From Alphaproteobacteria bacterium (lineage in GTDB: Bacteria; Pseudomonadota; Alphaproteobacteria; Rhodobacterales; Rhodobacteraceae), in NCBI GenBank assembly GCA_024277955.1, contig JAJRUE010000065.1, positions 1 to 5,336 on the forward strand: a DNA stretch of 5,336 nt, written 5' to 3'. Position numbers and translations under genes: made by a program. Under the pieces are notes generated by a model, which worked only from the letters and a program-made list of their open reading frames with translations, ran no database searches and was not told the origin of the DNA. Of this stretch, positions 1 to 5,131 are shown one piece after another. Numbering within the stretch: the first letter of the stretch is position 1; each line of letters starts with the position of its first letter.

Positions 1-945
1 ATCCTGCCGCTGGTGGAAGAAACCGGCGCCGACGGGATCGAGCTGAACTTTGGCTGCCCGCACGGCATGGCCGAGCGCGGCATGGGCAGCGCGGTGGGGC
101 AGGTGCCCGAATATATCGAGATGGTGACGCGCTGGTGCAAGCAGAACACCCGGATGCCGGTGATTGTCAAGCTGACTCCCAATATCACCGACATCCGCTA
201 TCCGGCGCGCGCGGCGCATGCAGGCGGCGCCGATGCGGTCAGCCTGATCAACACCATCAACTCGATCACCTCGGTCGATCTCGACAGCATGTCGCCCGAA
301 CCCAGCATCGACGGCAAGGGCACTCACGGCGGCTATTGCGGCCCGGCGGTCAAGCCGATCGCGCTGAACATGGTGGCCGAAATCGCCCGTGATCCCGAAT
401 GCGCCGGCCTGCCGATATCGGCGATCGGCGGCATCACCACCTGGCGAGACGCGGCGGAGTTTCTGGCGATGGGGGCCGGAAACGCGCAGGTCTGCACGGC
501 GGTGATGACTTATGGGTTCAGGATCGTGCAGGAAATGATCTCGGGGCTGAGCCTGTGGATGGACGAGCAGGGCTATTCACGGGTCGAGGATTTCATCGGC
601 CGCGCGGTGCCCAATGTCACCGACTGGCAGTATCTGAACCTGAACTACATCACCAAGGCGCGGATCAACCAGGAGCTCTGCATCAAGTGCGGCCGTTGCT
701 ATGCGGCCTGCGAGGATACCAGCCACCAGGCGATTTCGATGAGCGAAGACCGGGTTTTCGACGTGAAGGACGACGAATGCGTGGCCTGCAACCTGTGTGT
801 GAACGTCTGCCCGGTCGAGGGCTGCATCACCATGGAAGAACTGAAGCCGGGCATGGTTGACCCGCGCACCGGTCGCAAGGTGCCGGCAGAGCCTGCGGAC
901 TGGACGGTGCATCCCAACAACCCGGCGGCGCGGGCGGCGGAATAG
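1..945 (+). CDS. preA: PreA, NAD-dependent dihydropyrimidine dehydrogenase catalytic subunit (5' end missing)
   Basis: PreA is the cytoplasmic FMN and iron-sulfur subunit that, with PreT, reduces uracil and thymine to their dihydro forms, the first step of reductive pyrimidine breakdown. The frame is open from base 1, so the N-terminal part (about 120 residues by comparison with the family, from memory) lies upstream; 314 residues are visible. Early in the fragment is the active-site loop NFGCPHGM (residues 16-23), whose Cys19 matches the catalytic cysteine of mammalian DPD and whose Asn16 matches a pyrimidine-binding Asn. Next come VKLTPN and LINTINS of the FMN-binding TIM barrel and the phosphate-binding ISAIGGI. 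The C-terminus carries two [4Fe-4S] ferredoxin clusters: C227, C230, C233, C237 and C260, C263, C266, C270. Gly precedes the catalytic Cys where DPD and E. coli PreA have Ser. A partner preT is expected upstream but is not visible. Identification is secure. Confidence 0.96.
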   Translation: MLPLVEETGADGIELNFGCPHGMAERGMGSAVGQVPEYIEMVTRWCKQNTRMPVIVKLTPNITDIRYPARAAHAGGADAVSLINTINSITSVDLDSMSPEPSIDGKGTHGGYCGPAVKPIALNMVAEIARDPECAGLPISAIGGITTWRDAAEFLAMGAGNAQVCTAVMTYGFRIVQEMISGLSLWMDEQGYSRVEDFIGRAVPNVTDWQYLNLNYITKARINQELCIKCGRCYAACEDTSHQAISMSEDRVFDVKDDECVACNLCVNVCPVEGCITMEELKPGMVDPRTGRKVPAEPADWTVHPNNPAARAAE

Positions 946-980
946 GGCGCCTCCGGCGGGAGTATTTGGGCAAGGTGAAG
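946..980 (+). terminator. 3'-end element after preA (possible weak terminator)
   Basis: Directly after the preA stop codon is a GC-rich stretch that can fold either as CGCC-TCC-GGCG (948-958) or as CTCC-GGCG-GGAG (951-962), followed by TATTT (963-967) and a purine-rich tail GGGCAAGGTGAAG (968-980). The stems are only 4 bp and the T tract is short, so termination is a guess. The GGGAG-TATTT-GGG...GAAG core recurs after the hydrolase gene near 4251-4274, which argues that it is a real repeated element rather than chance. It fills most of the 50-bp gap between the converging preA and the small minus-strand gene. Confidence 0.4.
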
Positions 981-995
981 CCCGGGGCGCGCCGA

Positions 996-1406
996 TCAGG
1001 GTTCCGGGGACGCAAGGCCGGGCGCGCGCGGCGGCGGCGGGGCGCCGTAGAGGATGCGCGCCTCGGCGGCGCGCGCGGCGTCCATGTCGCGAACCAGCGT
1101 TTCGAGATCGTTTCTTAGGTCCAGCAGGTTGGTCTGAAAGGCCGGCGGCGGCCCGGCGAGCGCCGGGTCGCGCAGCCGGTGGGTGGTGCGGCCCTGGCCG
1201 GTTTCGCGGGGCGTTTCGGCGGGTGTTTCGGCGGGTGTTTCGGCCGTGCCGCCCTGCGCGGGTGCCGCCGGTGTGTATCCGGTTGCCAGCGCGTTCCCGG
1301 ACGTCGAGGCGGTCGCCAAGCCTTGCAGCGGGGCAGCCAGCGGGGTCGGCAGGGGGGCGAGCGGCAGCAATCGTGGCGGGGGCGAAGAAACCGAAAAACC
1401 TGACAT
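996..1406 (-). CDS. small Pro/Ala-rich hypothetical protein
   Basis: I do not recognise this 136-residue protein. The start at 1406 is favoured because AGGAG (complement of 1415-1419) sits 8 nt upstream; the same frame stays open to an ATG at 1586, but that extension runs into the regulator gene. The first half is low-complexity and rich in Pro, Ala, Leu and Ser, with an ETPAETPAETP repeat around residues 54-64. The second half contains a probable amphipathic helix (about FQTNLLDLRNDLETLVRDMD and the Ala-rich residues after it), and the C-terminus is again Pro-rich. I see no convincing signal peptide, membrane segment or catalytic motif. It lies 112 bp downstream of the RutR-like gene on the same strand and converges on preA. 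Overlapping + strand frames exist, but none has a comparable ribosome binding site. The gene is probable; the function is unknown. Confidence 0.6.
   Translation of the reverse strand: MSGFSVSSPPPRLLPLAPLPTPLAAPLQGLATASTSGNALATGYTPAAPAQGGTAETPAETPAETPRETGQGRTTHRLRDPALAGPPPAFQTNLLDLRNDLETLVRDMDAARAAEARILYGAPPPPRAPGLASPEP
1211..1246. repeat. three tandem 12-bp units inside the hypothetical gene
   Basis: Three consecutive 12-bp units (GCGTTTCGGCGG, GTGTTTCGGCGG, GTGTTTCGGCCG) differ at only two positions. On the minus strand they encode the repeated tetrapeptide ETPA/AETP of the Pro/Ala-rich protein. The unit length is a multiple of three, so slippage would change protein length without breaking the frame. 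This is a coding minisatellite, not a mobile element. Confidence 0.75.
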
Positions 1407-1518
1407 CGTATCTGCTCCTGATCTCGATGCCCCCACGGGTTCGGAATTAATCAATACAGATTGACAAAAGGTAAACGCCGGCCCTGCGCGCCGGGTCGGT
1501 GGGCGGCTTGTCGCCGGC
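1407..1518 (-). promoter_or_regulatory. intergenic leader with AT-rich patch upstream of the hypothetical gene
   Basis: This 112-bp gap holds the AGGAG site of the small gene (complement of 1415-1419) and an unusually AT-rich patch for this genome (about 1441-1475). Reading the minus strand, TTTACC and GATTAA are separated by 17 nt there, a poor but possible promoter. The part next to the regulator stop (1502-1515) can form only a 4-5 bp GC stem with no T tract, so I see no clear terminator for the regulator gene. The small gene may have its own promoter, but the evidence is weak. Confidence 0.3.
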
Positions 1519-2139
1519 TCAGCCGGGGGCCAGGGCGCGACGGTAGAAGGTTTCCAGGAACCGGGCGGCGTCCTGGTAGTGTTCATCGTTTTTCGGAGTC
1601 AGGATGCCGCGCACCTGGACATCGAAATCGGCGTAATGCTGGGTGGTGGCCCAGATCGAGAACAGCAGGTGATAGGGGTCCAGCGGGGCGATTTTTCCGG
1701 CGTCGATCCAGCTTTGGATCACCGCCGCCTTGTCGTTCACCAGATCGCGCAGATCGCCGTGGATCTGGTCCAGGATGCGCGGCGCGCCCTGGATGATCTC
1801 ATTGGCGAACAGCCGGCTTTCGCGGGGCAGTTCGCGCGACATTTCCAGCTTGCGCAGCACATAGGCGACGATTTCGTCGATCGGATCGCCCTGCGGGTCG
1901 AGATGGCGCAGCGGCGCCAGCCAGATCTCCATCAGGCCGGACAGAAGCTCGATATGGATGGCTTCCTTGGAGGGGAAATAATACAGCAGGTTGGGCTTGG
2001 ACAGGCCGGCGGCGCGGGCGATCTGGTCCAGCGTGGCGCCGCGAAACCCGGCCTGCGAAAACACCGCCAGCGCCGCATCGAGAATGGCGATGGTGTTCTT
2101 GCGCTGGATGCGCGTCTGGGGCCGGGTTTTCTGTGTCAT
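1519..2139 (-). CDS. RutR-like TetR-family regulator (pyrimidine-responsive, copy 1)
   Basis: This 206-residue protein is a TetR-family repressor close in length and pattern to E. coli RutR (about 212 residues), which binds uracil or thymine and controls pyrimidine use. The N-terminal helix-turn-helix spans about residues 16-59: an FSQAGFRGATLDQIA segment, then the recognition region GLSKPNLLYYFPSKEA (residues 45-60), nearly the same as RutR's VSKTNLLYYFPSKEA. The C-terminal half has the YcdC-type ligand/dimer domain, including IWLAPL, ESRLFANE and WATTQHYADF (residues 163-172). It lies 58 nt downstream of a second RutR-like gene on the same strand, so the two are probably co-transcribed. No clear Shine-Dalgarno precedes the ATG at 2139. 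Of the two regulators this one looks closer to E. coli RutR, from motif comparison by eye. Family assignment is firm; the pyrimidine ligand is inferred from similarity and from the neighbouring preA and hydA. Confidence 0.9.
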   Translation of the reverse strand: MTQKTRPQTRIQRKNTIAILDAALAVFSQAGFRGATLDQIARAAGLSKPNLLYYFPSKEAIHIELLSGLMEIWLAPLRHLDPQGDPIDEIVAYVLRKLEMSRELPRESRLFANEIIQGAPRILDQIHGDLRDLVNDKAAVIQSWIDAGKIAPLDPYHLLFSIWATTQHYADFDVQVRGILTPKNDEHYQDAARFLETFYRRALAPG

Positions 2140-2141
2140 CG

Positions 2142-2147
2142 GGTCAG
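2142..2147. promoter_or_regulatory. single GGTCAG half-site just upstream of the copy-1 regulator start
   Basis: GGTCAG, identical to the right arm of both full operators at 2854-2902, lies 2 bp upstream of the regulator's start codon. The opposite arm at the required spacing (2132-2137, TGTGTC) matches TTGACC poorly, so this is a half-site at best and could be chance. Confidence 0.2.
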
Positions 2148-2197
2148 TTTAGGCGATTTTTCGCGGCACACAATCCTGACGGTGCGCGCGCCGCCGG

Positions 2198-2830
2198 TCA
2201 TCTTGCGCCGATGCCCTTGAGGATGATCGACTTGACGGTTTCCTTGGCCGCCGCCCATTGCGCGTCCGACAGGGGCTGGCCGTCGTTCAGCGTTTCGATC
2301 TGGTGGCCGAAATCGGCATAATGCTGGGTCGTCGCCCAGAGCATGTACAGCAGATGCCGCGGGTCGATCGGGTCCATCCGGCCCTGGTCGATCCAGCGCT
2401 GGATCACCTGCATGCGGCCTTCGGTCCATTCGGTCAGCGTGGTTTCCAGGTAGTCCTGGATCACCGGCGCGCGGTGCATGACTTCGCTGGCCCAGACCTT
2501 GGACCCCGCCGGGTGGCGGCGGCTGATTTCCATCTTGGCGTCGATATAGGCGCCGATTCCCTCGGCCGGGCCGCTGGCCTGGTCAAAGACATCGGCGGCC
2601 TCGAGCCAGACGCTGAAAATGTTTTGCACCACCCGGCGATACAGCGATTCCTTGGTCGGGAAATAGTAGTGCAGGTTGGCCTTGGGCAGCCCGGCGACAT
2701 CGGCGATCAGCTGAATCGTCGCCCCGCCAAACCCCGCCTCTGCAAAGACTTTTTCGGCGGCCTCCAGGATCACCCGCTCGTTTTCCTGGCGGATCTCCTT
2801 TTTGCTGAGCGGGCGGGCATGTGACGCCAT
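2198..2830 (-). CDS. RutR-like TetR-family regulator (copy 2, divergent from the hydrolase)
   Basis: This 210-residue TetR-family repressor is a paralogue of the neighbouring RutR-like protein. The helix-turn-helix covers about residues 18-61, with AGFGGATIQLIADVAG followed by LPKANLHYYFPTKES (residues 48-62). The C-terminal YcdC-type domain includes VWLEAADVF, GSKVWASEV, IDPRHLLYMLW and the same WATTQHYADF block (residues 165-174) as copy 1. I chose the ATG at 2830 because the frame further upstream runs through the operator region and into the hydrolase gene. No strong Shine-Dalgarno is visible. The gene is transcribed divergently from the Zn-dependent hydrolase across a 138-bp region holding two RutR-type operators, so it probably represses itself and the hydrolase, with a pyrimidine or pathway intermediate as inducer. 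That role is inferred. The differing recognition loop (LPKANLHYYF against LSKPNLLYYF) could mean a different ligand or site preference. Confidence 0.9.
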   Translation of the reverse strand: MASHARPLSKKEIRQENERVILEAAEKVFAEAGFGGATIQLIADVAGLPKANLHYYFPTKESLYRRVVQNIFSVWLEAADVFDQASGPAEGIGAYIDAKMEISRRHPAGSKVWASEVMHRAPVIQDYLETTLTEWTEGRMQVIQRWIDQGRMDPIDPRHLLYMLWATTQHYADFGHQIETLNDGQPLSDAQWAAAKETVKSIILKGIGAR

Positions 2831-2853
2831 CGCGAAATGATCCCAGAAATTTC

Positions 2854-2869
2854 TTGACCGGTTGGTCAG
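2854..2869. promoter_or_regulatory. RutR-type operator 1
   Basis: TTGACCGGTTGGTCAG is an inverted repeat with TGACC and GGTCA arms separated by 4 bp. The E. coli RutR consensus, from memory, is TTGACCA-N2-TGGTCAA, and this site matches 12 of its 14 defined positions. It is 24 bp upstream of the copy-2 regulator's start codon, a position suited to autorepression, and it also lies in the upstream region of the hydrolase. The binding protein is inferred to be one of the two RutR-like regulators. Confidence 0.75.
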
Positions 2870-2886
2870 GTTGTGGCTCTGTATTC

Positions 2887-2902
2887 TTGACCATACGGTC
2901 AG
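2887..2902. promoter_or_regulatory. RutR-type operator 2
   Basis: TTGACCATACGGTCAG has the same outer arms as operator 1 (TTGACC and GGTCAG) with a different 4-bp centre, and also matches 12 of 14 defined positions of the remembered RutR consensus. It starts 33 bp after operator 1, about three helical turns, so two dimers could bind on the same DNA face. It lies 66 bp upstream of the hydrolase start codon, suited to controlling that gene. Confidence 0.75.
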
Positions 2903-2920
2903 GAACTGCCCGCTTGTCAA
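2890..2920 (-). promoter_or_regulatory. candidate promoter for the copy-2 regulator
   Basis: On the minus strand a perfect -35 hexamer TTGACA (complement of 2915-2920) is followed after 19 bp by TATGGT (complement of 2890-2895), a 4/6 match to a -10 box. The spacer is longer than ideal. The putative -10 overlaps operator 2, so repressor binding there would block it. I could not identify a convincing promoter for the hydrolase on the other strand. Confidence 0.3.
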
Positions 2921-2968
2921 GAGGCACGTGAACGCCCGGCGCAGATCCTGAAGCCAACGGAGGATGAC

Positions 2969-4219
2969 ATGGCAGCACCTGGTGACAACCTGAAAGTGAA
3001 CGGCGACAGGCTGTGGGACAGCCTGATGGAGATGGCCAAGATCGGCCCCGGCGTGGCCGGCGGCAACAACCGCCAGACGCTGACCGACGCCGATGCCGAG
3101 GGGCGCGCGCTGTTCCAGAAATGGTGCGAGGACGCCGGGCTGACCATGGGCGTCGACCAGATGGGCACCATGTTCGCCCGCCGCGAAGGCACCGATCCGG
3201 ACGCGCTGCCGGTCTATGTGGGCTCGCACCTGGACACCCAGCCCACGGGCGGCAAGTATGACGGCGTGCTCGGGGTGCTGGGGGGGCTGGAAATCATCCG
3301 CACGCTCAACGACCTGGGGATCAGGACCAAGCACCCGATCGTGGTCACCAACTGGACCAACGAAGAGGGCACGCGCTTTGCCCCGGCGATGCTGGCCAGC
3401 GGCGTTTTCGCCGGCATGCACACCCAGGACTGGGCCTATGCGCGCGAAGACGCGGATGGCAAGACCTTTGGCGACGAACTGGTGCGCATCGGCTGGAAGG
3501 GCGACGAAGAGGTGGGCGCGCGCAAGATGCACGCCTTTTTCGAGCTTCACATCGAACAGGGCCCGATCCTTGAGGCCGAAGGCAAGGACATCGGCGTCGT
3601 CACCCACGGCCAGGGGCTGAGCTGGACGCAAGTGACGGTGACCGGCAAGGAAAGCCACACCGGAAGCACGCCGATGCCGATGCGCCGGAACGCGGGGCTG
3701 GGCATGGCGCGGATGCTGGAACTGGTGGACGAGATCGCCTGGAGCCACAAGCCGCATGCGGTGGGGGCGGCGGGCCATATCGATGTCTACCCCAACTCGC
3801 GCAACGTGATCCCGGGGCGCGTGGTCTTTACGGTGGATTTCCGTTCGCCGGAGCTTGCGGTGATCGAGGACATGGAAAAGCGCTTTGCCGAGGGGGCCAA
3901 GAAGATCGCCGACGACATGGGGCTGGGGGTCGAGCTGGAAAAGGTCGGCGGCTTCGATCCGGTCAAGTTCGACGAAGGCTGCGTGAAGGCGGTGCGCGAC
4001 GCGGCCGAGCGGCTGGGCTATTCGCACATGGACCTGATTTCCGGCGCCGGGCACGATGCCTGCTGGATCAACCGGGTGGCCCCGACCTCGATGGTGATGT
4101 GCCCCTGCGTGGACGGGCTGAGCCATAATGAGGCCGAGGAGATTTCCAAGGAATGGGCCACCGCCGGGGCGGATGTGCTGATGCACGCGGTGGTGGAAAC
4201 GGCGGAGATCGTGGAATAG
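2969..4219 (+). CDS. Zn-dependent hydantoinase/carbamoylase-family amidase, probable beta-ureidopropionase
   Basis: This 416-residue enzyme belongs to the M20 metallopeptidase-like amidohydrolases, the group of N-carbamoyl-L-amino-acid hydrolase (HyuC/AmaB), allantoate amidohydrolase and yeast-type beta-alanine synthase. Metal and catalytic residues are in place: GSHLDT with His87 and Asp89, YDGVLG with Asp98, NEEGTRF with Glu132 and Glu133, HIEQGP with His194, and GAGHDA with His362. The middle holds the dimerisation (lid) domain, including the SHTGSTPM and NVIPG motifs. GGAGG at 2959-2963, 5 nt before the ATG, supports the start. The length is typical. Next to preA, hydA and RutR-like regulators, the expected reaction is hydrolysis of N-carbamoyl-beta-alanine to beta-alanine, CO2 and ammonia in the cytoplasm. 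Members of this family also take N-carbamoyl-L-amino acids or allantoate, so the substrate rests on context. Two RutR-type operators lie upstream. Confidence 0.92.
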   Translation: MAAPGDNLKVNGDRLWDSLMEMAKIGPGVAGGNNRQTLTDADAEGRALFQKWCEDAGLTMGVDQMGTMFARREGTDPDALPVYVGSHLDTQPTGGKYDGVLGVLGGLEIIRTLNDLGIRTKHPIVVTNWTNEEGTRFAPAMLASGVFAGMHTQDWAYAREDADGKTFGDELVRIGWKGDEEVGARKMHAFFELHIEQGPILEAEGKDIGVVTHGQGLSWTQVTVTGKESHTGSTPMPMRRNAGLGMARMLELVDEIAWSHKPHAVGAAGHIDVYPNSRNVIPGRVVFTVDFRSPELAVIEDMEKRFAEGAKKIADDMGLGVELEKVGGFDPVKFDEGCVKAVRDAAERLGYSHMDLISGAGHDACWINRVAPTSMVMCPCVDGLSHNEAEEISKEWATAGADVLMHAVVETAEIVE

Positions 4220-4227
4220 GGCCGGGC

Positions 4228-4274
4228 CGGGGGCGCTGCCCCCGCACCCCTGGGATATTTCGGGACAGAAGAAG
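4228..4274 (+). terminator. hairpin and 3'-end element after the hydrolase gene
   Basis: Nine bases after the hydrolase stop codon is a perfect 7-bp GC stem, CGGGGGC-GCT-GCCCCCG (4228-4244). It is followed by CACCCC and then TGGGATATTT (4251-4260) and a purine-rich tail ending in GAAGAAG. The stem is strong but the T tract is short and displaced, so it may be a partial terminator or an mRNA 3'-end stabiliser rather than a full stop. Its distal part resembles the element after preA. It separates the hydrolase from the lipoprotein gene, so those two may be only partly co-transcribed. Confidence 0.5.
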
Positions 4275-4305
4275 GGAAGGGCCGGGTGAATAGAGGATGC
4301 GAGCT

Positions 4306-5118
4306 ATGAGCTTGGTCAAGATTGCCGGAGTGTCCGGCCTTTTTGCGGTCTTGTCGCTTCTGGCCGGTTGCTCGAGCGAGGGGATCACGCCGGGGCCGGA
4401 CGGGCCGCCGCCGCAGGTCACGCGCGATTCCTACTGGGACTGGCAATTGAGCGGCCCGATGGATTTTTCGCGCAAGCTGAAGATGATCGACGTTGACCCG
4501 GACAATGTGAGCACCGCCCAGATCGCGGCGGTGAAGGCCGCCGGGGTCAAGACCATCGCCTATATCTCGGTGGGCACCTGGGAGGACTGGCGCGCCGACA
4601 AGGATGCCTTTCCCGCCAGCGTGAAGGGCAACGATCTGGCCAACTGGCCGGGCGAGAAATACCTCGACATCCGCCAGCAGGCGATCCTGCTGCCGATCAT
4701 GCAGGCGCGGTTTCAGCGTGCCCGCGACAAGGGGTTCGGCGCGGTCGAGCCCGACAACATGGATGTCTATACAAACAACAGCGGGTTCGCGGTTTCCGCT
4801 GCGGATACGGTATCTTACGTGCTGGCGCTGGCCGCAATCGCCCACGGAATGGGGATGGAGATCGGCCAGAAGAACGTGCCGGAACTGACCGGCCAGCTTG
4901 TCGGCACGCTGGATTTCGTGATCACCGAGGACTGTTTCGATCAGGGCTGGTGCGGCCAGGTTCTGGCCTACCGGGATGCCGGCAAGCCGGTGCTGGCGGC
5001 GGAATATACCGATACCGGCGTCAACTGGAATGCGGCCTGTTCCTGGGCCCGTTCGCAAGGGGTGCACATGATCCTGAAGGACCGGCAACTGACAGGCGCG
5101 CTGACGCCATGCAACTAG
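4306..5118 (+). CDS. GH114-like lipoprotein (endo-alpha-1,4-polygalactosaminidase family)
   Basis: This 270-residue protein starts with a lipoprotein signal: MSLVK, a hydrophobic stretch, then the lipobox LLAGC with Cys22 as the predicted lipidation site. Ser and Ser follow, so outer-membrane sorting is likely. The mature part matches the GH114 TIM-barrel pattern: YWDWQLSG, KTIAYISVGTWEDWR, WPGEKYLDIR, GFGAVEPDNMD (Glu148, Asp150, Asp153), IGQKN, ITEDCF (Glu208) and AEYTD. The acidic residues near 150 and 208 are the likely catalytic positions, by analogy with characterised GH114 enzymes. Cys210, 216, 245 and 269 could form two disulfides. I prefer the ATG at 4306: AGAGG (4292-4296) lies 9 nt before it but directly abuts the ATG at 4297, which would add three residues. 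The family includes enzymes that cut alpha-1,4-linked galactosamine polymers; the substrate here is unknown. The stop is 13 nt before hydA, suggesting shared transcription, although no role in pyrimidine breakdown is evident. Confidence 0.85.
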   Translation: MSLVKIAGVSGLFAVLSLLAGCSSEGITPGPDGPPPQVTRDSYWDWQLSGPMDFSRKLKMIDVDPDNVSTAQIAAVKAAGVKTIAYISVGTWEDWRADKDAFPASVKGNDLANWPGEKYLDIRQQAILLPIMQARFQRARDKGFGAVEPDNMDVYTNNSGFAVSAADTVSYVLALAAIAHGMGMEIGQKNVPELTGQLVGTLDFVITEDCFDQGWCGQVLAYRDAGKPVLAAEYTDTGVNWNAACSWARSQGVHMILKDRQLTGALTPCN

Positions 5119-5131
5119 ACAGGGGGAAAAC

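Noticed and set aside
1211..1246. Possible CRISPR-like or mobile repeat
   Set aside because: The units are 12 bp, directly contiguous without spacers, and explained by a coding tetrapeptide repeat.
857..1450. Plus-strand open frames over the small hypothetical gene (also 1183-1464)
   Set aside because: One begins inside preA and is Arg/Ala-rich low complexity. Neither has a ribosome binding site comparable to the AGGAG of the minus-strand gene.
1407..1586. N-terminal extension of the small minus-strand protein to an ATG at 1586
   Set aside because: It would overlap the 3' end of the RutR-like gene by 68 bp, whereas the ATG at 1406 has AGGAG at 8-nt spacing.
2925..2930. CACGTG palindrome in the hydrolase leader
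   Set aside because: It is a 6-bp palindrome with no second copy and no known regulator match; chance is sufficient.
2831..4186. Long minus-strand open frame continuing upstream of the copy-2 regulator
   Set aside because: It is antisense to the well-supported amidase and crosses both operators. Its translation is His/Arg/Gly-rich shadow sequence without domains; only the part from 2830 downwards is a TetR protein.
4297..4305. Upstream ATG of the lipoprotein gene
   Set aside because: The purine-rich AGAGG directly abuts this ATG with no spacer, while it is well placed for the ATG at 4306. The choice changes only three residues.
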